Position numbers and translations under genes: made by a program
Assembly: GCF_030268205.1 (NCBI RefSeq)
Contig: NZ_BSQF01000004.1
Location: 186,001 to 250,000 of the forward strand
Direction of reading: 5' to 3'
Length of the DNA: 64,000 nucleotides
DNA from: Allomuricauda sp. NBRC 101325
Lineage (GTDB): Bacteria; Bacteroidota; Bacteroidia; Flavobacteriales; Flavobacteriaceae
Part shown: positions 54,151 to 63,893 of the stretch, piece after piece
Layout of the letters: the number at the start of each line of letters is the position of its first letter
How positions within the stretch are numbered: the first letter of the stretch is position 1
Notes under the pieces: model-generated
Databases searched by the model: none
Seen by the model: the letters and a program-made list of their open reading frames with translations, nothing else
Told to the model about the DNA's origin: nothing

Positions 54151-55049
54151 TGGCTGAAAGAGATTACCACGACTTGTTACAACCTGAGGTGATCAATACC
54201 GTTTCGGGGCTCTCCCTGATTTCGCGTATTGTGGTCGAGGGCTTTATTTCGGGCTTGCACCGAAGTAAAAGTGTGGGTCCTGGTATGGAGTTCAGTCAAT
54301 ATAGGGGGTACGAGCCTGGCGATGATCTTCGGTTGCTCGATTGGAAAATGTTGGCCCGTTCGGGACGCTACTACATCAAACAATCGGAAGTGGAGAGCTA
54401 TGTTACCGTTAAATTTATTGTTGATGCCAGTGCTTCCATGGAGCACGAAGAAAATGGCATTTCCAAATTGGAATTTGCTCGGGTGTTGGTGGCTTGTTTG
54501 TCACATATGGCCCAAAAACAGGGCGATTCCGTAGGGCTTTTTGCCCTGAACCAAGACGATTTTGTAAGCATCTACCCCAAAGCAGACCAAAAACATTACA
54601 ATCGCTTGCTGTTGGAGTTGCTCAATATTTCCACCAAAGGAAAATGGCCCGAATTAGCTATTTCCTCTAAAAGAATCCACACCAGCGGTACCAAGGAATT
54701 GGTGTTTTTCATCACCGATATGTACGAAGATGTTTCCGAACTCTCCGATTTCGTAAAAAACTTGAAAACAGCCAAAAATGAGGTAGTGGTACTTCAAATT
54801 ATGGCCAAAAACGAAATGGAGTTCGATTTTAAACGCTCCGTAACCTTTGAGGATTTGGAGACAGGCGCACGCTTAAAAGTGGATGTGAACAAAGCAAAAA
54901 CACACTATTTAAAAGCCCTTGAACAAAAAATAGAACAGACCCGCGAGCAATTGCATTCCCAAGGCGTCAACTTTCATTTGTTTAGAATGGATGCACATTT
55001 GGGAGATGCCCTGCAATTATTTTTAAAAGAAAGAATACGACTCAACTAA
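54150..55049 (+). CDS. DUF58 family protein (VWA-like partner of MoxR)
   Basis: A 299-residue protein with the DUF58 motif YRGYEPGDDLRLLDWKMLARSGRYYIK (conserved G-D-D-x2-LDWK and YIK elements) and a degenerate von Willebrand A domain with DASASM as the metal-site-like stretch. It is the usual partner of MoxR. The start overlaps the moxR stop (TAATG) and the stop directly abuts the next ATG. Confidence 0.9.
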   Translation: MAERDYHDLLQPEVINTVSGLSLISRIVVEGFISGLHRSKSVGPGMEFSQYRGYEPGDDLRLLDWKMLARSGRYYIKQSEVESYVTVKFIVDASASMEHEENGISKLEFARVLVACLSHMAQKQGDSVGLFALNQDDFVSIYPKADQKHYNRLLLELLNISTKGKWPELAISSKRIHTSGTKELVFFITDMYEDVSELSDFVKNLKTAKNEVVVLQIMAKNEMEFDFKRSVTFEDLETGARLKVDVNKAKTHYLKALEQKIEQTREQLHSQGVNFHLFRMDAHLGDALQLFLKERIRLN

Positions 55050-56336
55050 ATGGTATTTGCGAATCCAACATATCTGTGGGCACTTTTGGGACTTTTGGTT
55101 CCCCTTGCTATTCATTTGTGGAGTAAAAAGGAGGCCAAGACCATTAAAATTGGAAGCATACAGTTGTTGGACGAGTCCAATTCAAGGCAATCCAGCAACA
55201 TTCAATTGAACGAATGGTTATTATTATTGCTTCGAATGGCGATTGTGGCCTTGGTGGTGTTGTTGATGGCTGGCCCGCAATGGCGCATCAAAGGAAACAA
55301 AAACGTGGTTACCTATTTAGTAGAACCCTCTCTCTCCCAAGAAAAGGAGTTAAGTGCTATTTTGGATAGTTTGGCTGAAGATTCCCCAGTAATGTTGTTG
55401 GATGAAGGTTTCCCAATTTGGGAAGCGGATTTGGAATCGGAAGTAGACCATGCAACCCCCAATTATTGGCAATTGGTGCAAAAAATGGATTCTTTGACTT
55501 CGGACAGTATTGTAGTTTTTACCAAAGCCTATGTGCAAGGCGTGCGTTCCAAACGACCCAACACACAAAAAAAGGTGCATTGGGTGGTAATGGAATCGGA
55601 TGAAATAACCGATGAGCCTTTAATGGCTATCGAGAAAGCTTCAGGAATACAATTGTATTCCAAATCGGGCAATGGCACGCAAACCTTTTTAAAGTCCGAA
55701 TTGCTAACCGAAAATTATAGCAAAACTACGGAAGGAGATAGTTTGCAAATCAATGTGGAAAGTGGTCCAATAAAAGTTCCGTTGCTTATTCAAGATTCTA
55801 TTACGGTAAATCTTTTTGTGGAAAACGGTTTTGAAGTAGACCAAAAATATACCGAAGCCGCTTTACGGGCATTGGCGAACTATTTAGAGATTCAAATTGA
55901 TATCCAGATAAAAGAGGAATTGGATGGCTCGGTTGCCAAAGCCAACCTCAATATTTGGTTGAAAGAGGATAATCCAAATCAATCGGAAGGGAGGTGGTTG
56001 GTTTTTGATGAAAATCCATTGGCTAAAAATCTTATTGAATCAGGAAAACAACAAGATTGGTTCGTGCTAACCTCAAGATTGACCTCAAAAAATACGGTAG
56101 AGCAACGCTACGCTGAACAATTGCTCCAAGTTTTGGATTTGAATAATGAATTGGAAACGCTATTGGCAAAAGCTGATGATAGGCAAATGGATGTGGCTAA
56201 ATTCAAACCCAATTATCAAGTGCCCAAAACAAGAAAGGAATTGGCTACTTTAAAAGATATCACCCTTTGGGTGTTTTTGATTTTGGCAATTTTAATGATG
56301 GCAGAACGTATCATTTCATATGTGAAAAAACAATAG
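55050..56336 (+). CDS. BatA-like membrane protein with N-terminal double-helix domain
   Basis: A 428-residue protein whose first 90 residues hold the BatA/aerotolerance-regulator N-terminal domain: two helices around NPTYLWALLGLLVPLAIHLW and LNEWLLLLLRMAIVALVVLLM with the conserved GSIQLLDESN link. A periplasmic domain follows, and a third helix closes the protein (about 404-424). No functional VWA MIDAS is evident. It is third in the MoxR-DUF58 transcription unit. Confidence 0.82.
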   Translation: MVFANPTYLWALLGLLVPLAIHLWSKKEAKTIKIGSIQLLDESNSRQSSNIQLNEWLLLLLRMAIVALVVLLMAGPQWRIKGNKNVVTYLVEPSLSQEKELSAILDSLAEDSPVMLLDEGFPIWEADLESEVDHATPNYWQLVQKMDSLTSDSIVVFTKAYVQGVRSKRPNTQKKVHWVVMESDEITDEPLMAIEKASGIQLYSKSGNGTQTFLKSELLTENYSKTTEGDSLQINVESGPIKVPLLIQDSITVNLFVENGFEVDQKYTEAALRALANYLEIQIDIQIKEELDGSVAKANLNIWLKEDNPNQSEGRWLVFDENPLAKNLIESGKQQDWFVLTSRLTSKNTVEQRYAEQLLQVLDLNNELETLLAKADDRQMDVAKFKPNYQVPKTRKELATLKDITLWVFLILAILMMAERIISYVKKQ

Positions 56337-56339
56337 CCC

Positions 56340-58553
56340 ATGGAACAATTACAACACTTTAAAAGTCGATGGCAGCGCTTCCAATATGTGGAATGTGCAC
56401 TTTATGCCGTGGGTTTTGGTGGGTTAGTGTATTTGTTGACCAAAAATATTGGCCTTGGATTGGCAGGCTTTACAGTAGCTTTCGGGATTGCTTTGGTGTT
56501 GTATAAGCCATGGAAAATTAAAACCGAAAGCGTTATTGCCTATGTGGACGCCCATGTGCCCGAAGCAGGTTTTAGCAGTGGATTGTTGACCTTGCCCACC
56601 GACCAATTATCGAATCTTTCCCTATTGCAAAGACATCGCATAGCTGAGCGATTGAAGGATTTGATGCCCAAGTTGATGCCGCCGCACCATCTGCAAAAGG
56701 CAGCCTTGATGATGTTCGGTTTGATTTTAATCGGTGCATTGGGTCGTTTTGTGTTTGGTGATGTGAGTAACCTATCGTCAAAAAAAGGAAATGATAAAGA
56801 GCAAATTCAATTTGCACCATTGGATAGCATTCAAGAAGGTGTTGAAATTCCTGAATTGACGGAAACTAAAATTTCGGTAGCCTACCCAGGTTATACGGGA
56901 TTACCAAGTTTAAATACCTCCAATCCCAATATCAAGGCAGTTGAAGGCACTCAAATCACTTGGAATTTAATCTTTGATGGGGATGTGAAGGAGGTAACCA
57001 TGGACCGTATGGGGGAGTTGATTCGGTTTACAAAAAATGGTGCACAGTATCAATTGAGTCAAACATTACAATCTTCAGGTTTTTACAGCTTCACGTTCAA
57101 AGACCTTGAGGGCAATGCCTATGTCACGGATTTATACTCGTTCGAAGTTACCCCCGATAATCCACCTATGATTGAAATTACGGACTTGGATCAGTACAGT
57201 TATTTTGACTTTAATGACGACAAGACCATTCCGTTGAACACCCAAATTTTTGATGACTATGGAGTGAACGATGCCTTCATCGTGGCTACGGTGAGCAAAG
57301 GGTCGGGCGAATCGGTGAAGTTTAGGGAAGAAACATTGCAATTTGATGGAAGTATTTCCAAAGGAAGTAAACAGCAGCATCTTAAAAAACAATTGGATTT
57401 GGCCCAGTTGAAAATGGATCCAGGGGATGAGCTGTATTTTTATGTGGAGGCTCAGGACAACAGAACGCCAACTCCAAATATTGCCCGAAGTGAAACCTAT
57501 TTTGCAGTGATTCGGGATACTGTAACCGATGAGTTTGCCGTGGAGGGTAATTTGGGTGTAGATCTTATGCCCGATTATTTTAGAAGCCAGCGGCAATTGA
57601 TCATTGATACCGAGAAACTGATTCAAGAGCGTCCAGATATTTCGGAGTACGATTTTAAATTCCGTAGCAACGAATTGGGCTTCGACCAAAAATCCCTGCG
57701 CTTAAAATATGGCCAATTTATGGGCGATGAGACCGAATTACAGGCGGCCCCAGGTCAAGTTTCAGCAGTTGAAGAGGAAACCCATACCGATGAGGATGGG
57801 GAGGAAAAGGACGTTTTGGATGGGTATAGCCATAAACACGATAGCGAGAATGAGCACAATCTGGTGGTTGAAAACCCTGAAGAGGATGAGGAGGAAGAGG
57901 AAGATCCTTTGCATGAATATTTGCACAATCATTCAGATCCTGAGGAATCCACTTTGTTTGAAAAATCACTTAAAACTCAATTGCGGGATGCCCTCGACAT
58001 TATGTGGGATGCGGAGCTGTATTTGCGTTTGTACCAACCCGAAAAATCTTTGCCGTACCAATATCAAGCGTTGGAAATTATTCAAACCATAAAAAACAGT
58101 GCCCGCATTTATGTGCACCGCATTGGTTTTGATCCACCTCCGATTAAGGAAGAAACAAGGCTTACAGGAGATATTCAAAACATAAAAAATGTGGACAAGA
58201 ACAAGTCTTTTGAGTATGAAATGTCCTTTGCTGCTACACGAAAAATGGTAGCTAGGCTGGAAGTTTTAATTGATGGTACATCCCAATTTATGGAAAGTGA
58301 CAATGCCTTGGTGCTTGAAGCTGGCAATGAATTGGCACAAAAAGCAATTTTCGAACCCGTAAAATATTTAAAAGTATTGCAAGGACTTCGCGACTTGGAA
58401 AAAACATCTAATAGGACCACTGAAATGTATGTGCAGGTTCAAAAAAACATCTTATCTGTATTGCCAAATGTGGAATCAAATCCTGGAAAAGGGGCAAATT
58501 CATTGGATGAAATCAATTTGTTATATCTAAAAGAGTTGGGTAATTATGAGTGA
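56340..58553 (+). CDS. Large membrane protein of the MoxR/DUF58 operon (DUF4175-like)
   Basis: A 737-residue protein with two N-terminal helices (about 17-35 and 38-52) and a third near 120-140, then a long extracytoplasmic region with beta-sandwich-like segments (KISVAYPGYTGL, TPDNPPMIEITDL) and a helical C-terminal half. The layout resembles DUF4175-type proteins found in such operons. Residues about 478-537 form a striking His/acid-rich insert. Its end overlaps the next gene by eight bases. I cannot assign a function; a metal-linked assembly role is inference. Confidence 0.7.
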   Translation: MEQLQHFKSRWQRFQYVECALYAVGFGGLVYLLTKNIGLGLAGFTVAFGIALVLYKPWKIKTESVIAYVDAHVPEAGFSSGLLTLPTDQLSNLSLLQRHRIAERLKDLMPKLMPPHHLQKAALMMFGLILIGALGRFVFGDVSNLSSKKGNDKEQIQFAPLDSIQEGVEIPELTETKISVAYPGYTGLPSLNTSNPNIKAVEGTQITWNLIFDGDVKEVTMDRMGELIRFTKNGAQYQLSQTLQSSGFYSFTFKDLEGNAYVTDLYSFEVTPDNPPMIEITDLDQYSYFDFNDDKTIPLNTQIFDDYGVNDAFIVATVSKGSGESVKFREETLQFDGSISKGSKQQHLKKQLDLAQLKMDPGDELYFYVEAQDNRTPTPNIARSETYFAVIRDTVTDEFAVEGNLGVDLMPDYFRSQRQLIIDTEKLIQERPDISEYDFKFRSNELGFDQKSLRLKYGQFMGDETELQAAPGQVSAVEEETHTDEDGEEKDVLDGYSHKHDSENEHNLVVENPEEDEEEEEDPLHEYLHNHSDPEESTLFEKSLKTQLRDALDIMWDAELYLRLYQPEKSLPYQYQALEIIQTIKNSARIYVHRIGFDPPPIKEETRLTGDIQNIKNVDKNKSFEYEMSFAATRKMVARLEVLIDGTSQFMESDNALVLEAGNELAQKAIFEPVKYLKVLQGLRDLEKTSNRTTEMYVQVQKNILSVLPNVESNPGKGANSLDEINLLYLKELGNYE

Positions 58554-60294
58554 TGGATTTGTGCTGTTGAATCTCAATTTATTTTGGCCTGTTCTGATTG
58601 GATGCTTGGTTTTATTGGGCTTTTTTGTTTGGAAGGAATGGCCTCAAAAAGGTCAAACTCGGTTTTGGATTAAAATTGGAATTGCCTTTATCGGATTAGT
58701 TTCCTTGTTTTTTATTCTATTAAAACCTGCTGCACCCAAAGAAACCACTAGCGGAAGAGCTATTATTCTGACCGAGGGGTACAAAACCCAACAATTGGAT
58801 AGCCTGAAAAAAGTATTCAAGCGCATAAAAAGTGAGACCTATGTGCAAGGGAAATCTTTATCCATAGCCGAAAATGTGGATTCTCTTTTTTTGGTCGGAT
58901 ATGGACTTCCAGAATACGATGTATGGCTGTTGGAGGGTAAATCCGTTCAATTTTTGGGAGGTGAAAGACTTTCGGGATGGACGCAAATTTCCCATACCGA
59001 TGAATTGGAATTGGGAGAGGAACTTAAAGTCCGGGGGCAATACCAACAGCCGCAAAAGGAGCATTGGGCTGTGTTAAAAGATAATGGAAGAAATCCTTTG
59101 GATTCCATCCAATTTGGAGATACGGAAGAACAATTGATTCAATTTGCCACCCAACCCAAAGCCAGTGGTCATTTTGTGTACCATTTGGAAGAAAAAAATG
59201 CTGATGGAGAAGTAGTTGCTTCAGAACCGATACCTTTTGTTGTTGAGGATAGAGAACCGCTCCATATTTTAATCCTGAATACTTTTCCCACCTTTGAAAG
59301 CAAGTATCTTAAAAATTATCTCGCCGAAAAAGGGCATCAAGTTTTGGTGCGTTCCCAGTTGACCAAAAACAAATACAAATTCGAATATTTTAATCGGGAT
59401 CCCCAGCCTATTTATCAATTGTCAAAGCAAGCTTTGGAGGCATTTGACCTGCTTATTTTTGATGTGGAATCCTATGTGAATTTGAGCAGAACGGTATCAA
59501 CCGCCTTGAAAGAAAGTATGGTGGAAAATGGCTTGGGCATTTTTATCCAACCCAGCGGTAGCTTATTTACTTTATCAAAAAATCAATTGCCCATTGGTTT
59601 TAATGCGGATTTCAATACAGATATTTCCCTAGGGAATCCACCACAAGGTTTGCGGAAATATCCTTTTGCATTTCAGCAAGAATTTCCCGTGCAACCGATA
59701 CAAATGGACTCAACAACCATAGCGGCTTACCTACCTCAAGGAAAAGGAAAAATGGGGACTTCACTTTTACAAAACACCTTTCAATTGGTCTTGGATGGCA
59801 AACTAGATCCCTACACTGCTATTTGGACGGAGATTTTGGATGCTTTGGTGCCACAACAAGAAAAGAGTGCTTCTTGGAAAATGGAAACCGATATTCCAAG
59901 AGTGGATGAACCTGCTACGTTTTGGGTGCAATCTAGTAAAAGTCCAATGGAAGTTGAAACGGAAACTAAAATCAAAATACCTTTGCTTCAAGACGTCAGC
60001 ATTCCATCACTTTGGAATGGTATTCAATATCCAAGAAAAGAGGGGTGGAATCAATTTCAAATCCCAGCAGACTCAACAAGCCTATTTTCGTACTATGTTT
60101 TTGGGGAAAATGAACGAACAACAGTTTCCCATCAAAATGTTTACGAGCAAAATTTGCGTCGATTTGGACAAAATAAAAGTTCCAATACCATCGTAAGCGC
60201 CACATCTAAAAAAATGGAACCTATCTTACCACTTTGGTTTTTTGTGCCCTTTTTGTTGAGTATGGGGTGGTTGTGGTTGGAGCCAAAATTATAA
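58546..60294 (+). CDS. Membrane protein with a glutamine-amidotransferase-like domain (last gene of the operon)
   Basis: A 582-residue protein with two N-terminal helices (about 8-28 and 40-61) and one at the C-terminus (about 556-577). In the middle an alpha/beta stretch starting LHILILNTFPTFESKYLKNYL and continuing FDLLIFDVESYVNLS and GLGIFIQPSG resembles the GATase-like domains of other MoxR-cluster membrane proteins. No catalytic Cys triad is evident. It starts within the previous gene and closes the six-gene unit. Confidence 0.68.
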   Translation: MSDGFVLLNLNLFWPVLIGCLVLLGFFVWKEWPQKGQTRFWIKIGIAFIGLVSLFFILLKPAAPKETTSGRAIILTEGYKTQQLDSLKKVFKRIKSETYVQGKSLSIAENVDSLFLVGYGLPEYDVWLLEGKSVQFLGGERLSGWTQISHTDELELGEELKVRGQYQQPQKEHWAVLKDNGRNPLDSIQFGDTEEQLIQFATQPKASGHFVYHLEEKNADGEVVASEPIPFVVEDREPLHILILNTFPTFESKYLKNYLAEKGHQVLVRSQLTKNKYKFEYFNRDPQPIYQLSKQALEAFDLLIFDVESYVNLSRTVSTALKESMVENGLGIFIQPSGSLFTLSKNQLPIGFNADFNTDISLGNPPQGLRKYPFAFQQEFPVQPIQMDSTTIAAYLPQGKGKMGTSLLQNTFQLVLDGKLDPYTAIWTEILDALVPQQEKSASWKMETDIPRVDEPATFWVQSSKSPMEVETETKIKIPLLQDVSIPSLWNGIQYPRKEGWNQFQIPADSTSLFSYYVFGENERTTVSHQNVYEQNLRRFGQNKSSNTIVSATSKKMEPILPLWFFVPFLLSMGWLWLEPKL

Positions 60295-60340
60295 ACCAAG
60301 ATTTGTGAAAAGACCATAATTATAATGAGCGGAATTCCAT

Positions 60341-61096
60341 TTATGGTTGTTCGTTCTGTAATTCCTTTTCGAGCAATTTCGTCAATTGCAGCATATAATT
60401 TGATAATAGCTCCAAAACTCCCTTTATGTTCACTGCCCGTTGTTTTACCAAAAAAAGCAATTTGTTGAAATCTTCATCATTTCGCAAGTTGATGTCCTTT
60501 AGATGAGCATTTGTCCTTACTACATTTTCGCCAACAATTTGGATGGGAGCAGCAATGCTTAATTTTTCAATTAACGGATTCATTTTCTCTCTGGAAGAGG
60601 CTTTTTCGAAATCAATTAATCCTTCATATCTGGGTAAGTAAAAATCGTAAAATTGCATCAGTTTGTTTCGGATTTCATCGTTTGAAATTTTATCCATTCC
60701 CGATGCTTTCAACGCATCGTAGGGTCCTCTGTTATAAGTAACACGTAGTCCAAAATCCAGTCGATTAAAGTAATAATCCATTGAATCTTTTATCACTTGG
60801 TTAGAAACAATGGCCCTATCAAAAAATGATACGGCATCCAACTCCGTTTTGTTTCGGTAGCCCATAAGGTGATCAGTGAAGAAGATATAATCCTGCAATA
60901 AGGCTTGCTCCACTTCTCTTAACATTTCTATTTCAAATGATCGGCGGTTTTTGTTTTCGTTCCAATTATTGATCTGAAGTGCTATTAAAATACCAAGGAC
61001 AACAAGTACTATTTCACCAATGGCATACTTAAGGTATTTTCCCATTTTACCCTCTACAATTAATTGTTGACGAATATCCCTGAAGAACTTAAACAT
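60341..61096 (-). CDS. DUF6090 family membrane protein
   Basis: About 251 residues from the ATG at 61094-61096; a TTG at 61112-61114 in the same frame is less likely. It opens MFKFFRDIRQQLIVEGKMGKY-like, then a single helix YAIGEIVLVVLGILIALQINNW and WNENKNRR, the hallmark of DUF6090, followed by a coiled periplasmic region. The family is abundant in flavobacteria and uncharacterised. Its start lies two bases beyond the esterase stop, so the two are coupled. Confidence 0.82.
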   Translation of the reverse strand: MFKFFRDIRQQLIVEGKMGKYLKYAIGEIVLVVLGILIALQINNWNENKNRRSFEIEMLREVEQALLQDYIFFTDHLMGYRNKTELDAVSFFDRAIVSNQVIKDSMDYYFNRLDFGLRVTYNRGPYDALKASGMDKISNDEIRNKLMQFYDFYLPRYEGLIDFEKASSREKMNPLIEKLSIAAPIQIVGENVVRTNAHLKDINLRNDEDFNKLLFLVKQRAVNIKGVLELLSNYMLQLTKLLEKELQNEQP

Positions 61097-61098
61097 TG

Positions 61099-62829
61099 TT
61101 ATTCGTATCTCCAACTAGTCAAATCAGCACCTTGAGGGGCACTTTCGGCAATACGTTTCATGATTTTGGGCACATACATGGAGTTGTATCGCAACCTACT
61201 GATAGCATTGGGTTGATCTGGGTCGCCGTTCCAGCAATGTTCTGCACGGTCGCCATACAATACTTCGCCATCATAATAGGGTTCGGTGGTGCTTTCTAGG
61301 AAATCCTCCATTAAATACACGGCATTGTTCAAATAATAGTTGTCCATATCACCACAATAAATGTGTATTTTTCCTTTTAATTTGGGACCCAATTTGTCCC
61401 AGTCCCGTTCCATGATATGCTTGAGGTCGTAGTTTTCTTTCCAATATTCGGCCACTTCATGGTCTATATCCCCTGTCATTTTATCCCAAAGCCGAACAGG
61501 GTATCCATCCTCGCCTTGAGGGGAATAGGTGGCTTCCCAAATGTCCCATTGCTGGCCTGATCTTGATTTATCGCCCAATACCAATTCCAAATGATTGCCT
61601 TGTCGCAAAGTGGATTGAATTTGCCCCAAATAGTTTCTGTGGGAGGGAACTTCCAATTTTTTATGTTCGGAATTGTAGTAGTAGGCATTGTCATCCTCAT
61701 AAATATTGGTAAGGCAATAGGCCCTGAAATCTATAGGGTCTGGACAAGCTGCAAAGCAGCCGTTGTATTCCTCTGGATATTTTACCTGAACAGCCAAGGC
61801 TTCCCAACCCCCTGTTGAGCCACCATAAAGGAATCTTGACCAACCTTCGCCCATGCCTCGAAATTCCTTTTCAATGTGTGGGATAAGTTCGTAGGTAATC
61901 GCATCGCCCCAAGGTCCTTGACTGGCTGAATTTACAGCGTATGAATCATCGTAATAGGGGGTGGGGTGTTGAATTTCTATAATAAGGAAACGCGGAAAAT
62001 CGGGCTCGTTCCAACGTTGGTAAAAGTCGTAAGCTTCCTGTTGTTGGATGATGTTGTAGCCCTCTAAATCAAAACGAGCAGAATAAGTAGGTTCCAAATT
62101 CGGGTCTGGCGGAGTGGTTCTAAATCCTCCAAAATCGCTTGGAAAATGACCTTGAAAAACCATGAGAGGGTATTTAGCTTCGGGATGTTCCTCAAATCCT
62201 TTTGGCAATAAAATATGAGCACCCAAATACATATCACGCCCATAAAATTCTGATAGTTTTTCAGATTTTAATTTGATGTGCTTGATCCATTCCGTATCTG
62301 CTGGTTCTTCAATGGGAGGGATTTCTTGGTCCATGACCACCGAAATATTTTCAACCCCATGTTTACCTACGGATATTTTATAGGGTTTACTGTATAAATT
62401 CCCCGGAGATCTGTTCCATTGTTGCCCCTCGCCATTGTCCATGGGCAATTTTACCGTGTGCCCAGTACTTAAATTAAAAGTTTCGTACACATGCAGTAGG
62501 GCTTGCACATTGTATTCTCCAGGCGGAACCTCTGAAAGACTAGGGAAGGGATAGCCAAAAACAGTTTCATCAAAAGTTATGGGGGTTCCTGGGGCCATTG
62601 CATCCACATTCATCCCAAAAATAAGTTGGGTGCTTAATCCGTCATTGATTTGAAATCGGGGTTCTTTGCTATCATCGGTAGAAAGCATGAGCAGTAAACG
62701 GCCATCAATATTTTCGGTACTAACCGATTCATCAAAACTTACATTGATGCTATAGGTTGCATTATTTTTTGTTTGACAGGAAATCAACAAAAAGAAACAA
62801 TTGAGAAAAAGGAGAAGGTACTTGGTCAT
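61099..62829 (-). CDS. Esterase-family lipoprotein (alpha/beta-hydrolase)
   Basis: About 576 residues from the ATG at 62827-62829, which gives a lipobox FLLISC; an upstream ATG at 62862 would add eleven residues. An N-terminal beta domain (to about 200) precedes an EstA/esterase-D-like hydrolase domain with YPLMVFQGHFPSDF, the nucleophile elbow GGSTGG in FLYGGSTGGWEAL, and a late RAEHCWNGD with a probable catalytic His. It would act on esters in the cell envelope; substrate unknown. Confidence 0.8.
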   Translation of the reverse strand: MTKYLLLFLNCFFLLISCQTKNNATYSINVSFDESVSTENIDGRLLLMLSTDDSKEPRFQINDGLSTQLIFGMNVDAMAPGTPITFDETVFGYPFPSLSEVPPGEYNVQALLHVYETFNLSTGHTVKLPMDNGEGQQWNRSPGNLYSKPYKISVGKHGVENISVVMDQEIPPIEEPADTEWIKHIKLKSEKLSEFYGRDMYLGAHILLPKGFEEHPEAKYPLMVFQGHFPSDFGGFRTTPPDPNLEPTYSARFDLEGYNIIQQQEAYDFYQRWNEPDFPRFLIIEIQHPTPYYDDSYAVNSASQGPWGDAITYELIPHIEKEFRGMGEGWSRFLYGGSTGGWEALAVQVKYPEEYNGCFAACPDPIDFRAYCLTNIYEDDNAYYYNSEHKKLEVPSHRNYLGQIQSTLRQGNHLELVLGDKSRSGQQWDIWEATYSPQGEDGYPVRLWDKMTGDIDHEVAEYWKENYDLKHIMERDWDKLGPKLKGKIHIYCGDMDNYYLNNAVYLMEDFLESTTEPYYDGEVLYGDRAEHCWNGDPDQPNAISRLRYNSMYVPKIMKRIAESAPQGADLTSWRYE

Positions 62830-62890
62830 TTGGTTAGGTTTTAGATGAAAAAGATACTTCATTTTACCCCATAAACCAAGTTGTAACCTA

Positions 62891-63772
62891 TTAATTGTAA
62901 GTGTATTCGTTGGGCTCGATGTGAATAAGTACGTGTCCCAAGTTTGGGATTTCGTTGCGTAGGTAATCTTTTAGTTCATGTGCAATCCAGTGGCCTTTTT
63001 CCACCGAAATATTTCCATCCACAATGGCATGAAGGTCTACATGGAATTGCATGCCCGATTTACGGATAAAACATTTTTCGGTGCCCAAAACACCTTCAAC
63101 TTCCAACGCTTTTATTCGGATTTCGTCAATAAGGTCATCGTATTGGTGCTCGTCCATAATTTCGCCCAGTGCAGGACGAAAAATCAAAAAACTGTTGTAA
63201 AGGATAAAAGCAGAAGCAAATAGGGCGGCCCAATCATCTGCAGTTTCGTATCCATCACCAAAAATCAAGGCGATAGAAATTCCGATAAATGCCATTATTG
63301 ATGTTATCGCATCGCTCCTGTGGTGCCAAGCATCAGCCTTAAGGCTAGTACTGTTGGTCTGCTTACTTTTTCTGATGACGATTTGAAATGAGATCTCTTT
63401 CCAAAGGATAATTCCGCCCAAAATATAAAGGGTCCAAGATTCGGGAACTTTATGGGGTGTTTGAATGTGTTGAATGCTTTCGTAAGCAATTATGGTGGCC
63501 GAAGTGACCAAGAAAGCCACAACGATAAAAGTGATCAAGGGCTCTATTTTGCCATGTCCGTATGGATGGTTGTCATCTGGCGGTTTTTCGGCATATTTAA
63601 AACCCAAAAGCACCAAAAAAGAGGAAAATATATCGGTGGTTGATTCAATGGCGTCGGCAATCAAAGCGTAGGAATTGCCAAAAATTCCCGCCAAACCTTT
63701 TATCAAAGCCAGTGCAATGTTGCCCAAAAGGCTAAAGTAAGTGGTTTTTATGGCGGTTTTTTCGTTGCTCAT
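62891..63772 (-). CDS. Cation diffusion facilitator family metal exporter
   Basis: A 293-residue CDF transporter with six predicted helices and a cytoplasmic C-terminal domain. Metal-site residues appear in ALIADAIESTTDIFSS (Asp pair in helix 2) and ADAWHHRSDAITS (His and Asp in helix 5), fitting a Zn/Fe/Mn-type exporter of the FieF group. The C-terminal domain carries FHVDLHAIVDGN and GHVLIHIEPNE. It is the first gene of the minus-strand group ending with DUF6090, or monocistronic. Confidence 0.9.
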   Translation of the reverse strand: MSNEKTAIKTTYFSLLGNIALALIKGLAGIFGNSYALIADAIESTTDIFSSFLVLLGFKYAEKPPDDNHPYGHGKIEPLITFIVVAFLVTSATIIAYESIQHIQTPHKVPESWTLYILGGIILWKEISFQIVIRKSKQTNSTSLKADAWHHRSDAITSIMAFIGISIALIFGDGYETADDWAALFASAFILYNSFLIFRPALGEIMDEHQYDDLIDEIRIKALEVEGVLGTEKCFIRKSGMQFHVDLHAIVDGNISVEKGHWIAHELKDYLRNEIPNLGHVLIHIEPNEYTYN

Positions 63773-63823
63773 TGCTGCCTTAAAGGTTTTACGAAGGTCG
63801 TGATTACAAATGAAACCATGGAC

Positions 63824-63865
63824 AAAAAAATCCCCGGTAATTAAAGGCTGTAACTACCGGGGATT
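63824..63865 (-). terminator. Rho-independent terminator of the pyruvate phosphate dikinase gene
   Basis: AATCCCCGGTA (63829-63839) and TACCGGGGATT (63855-63865) pair exactly over 11 bases, with more pairs across one mismatch in the loop. Read on the minus strand the stem is followed by TTTTTTT, giving a classical terminator 29 bases after the dikinase stop. Confidence 0.9.
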
Positions 63866-63893
63866 GAAAAAAACAAAACAATTACGTTAGCAA

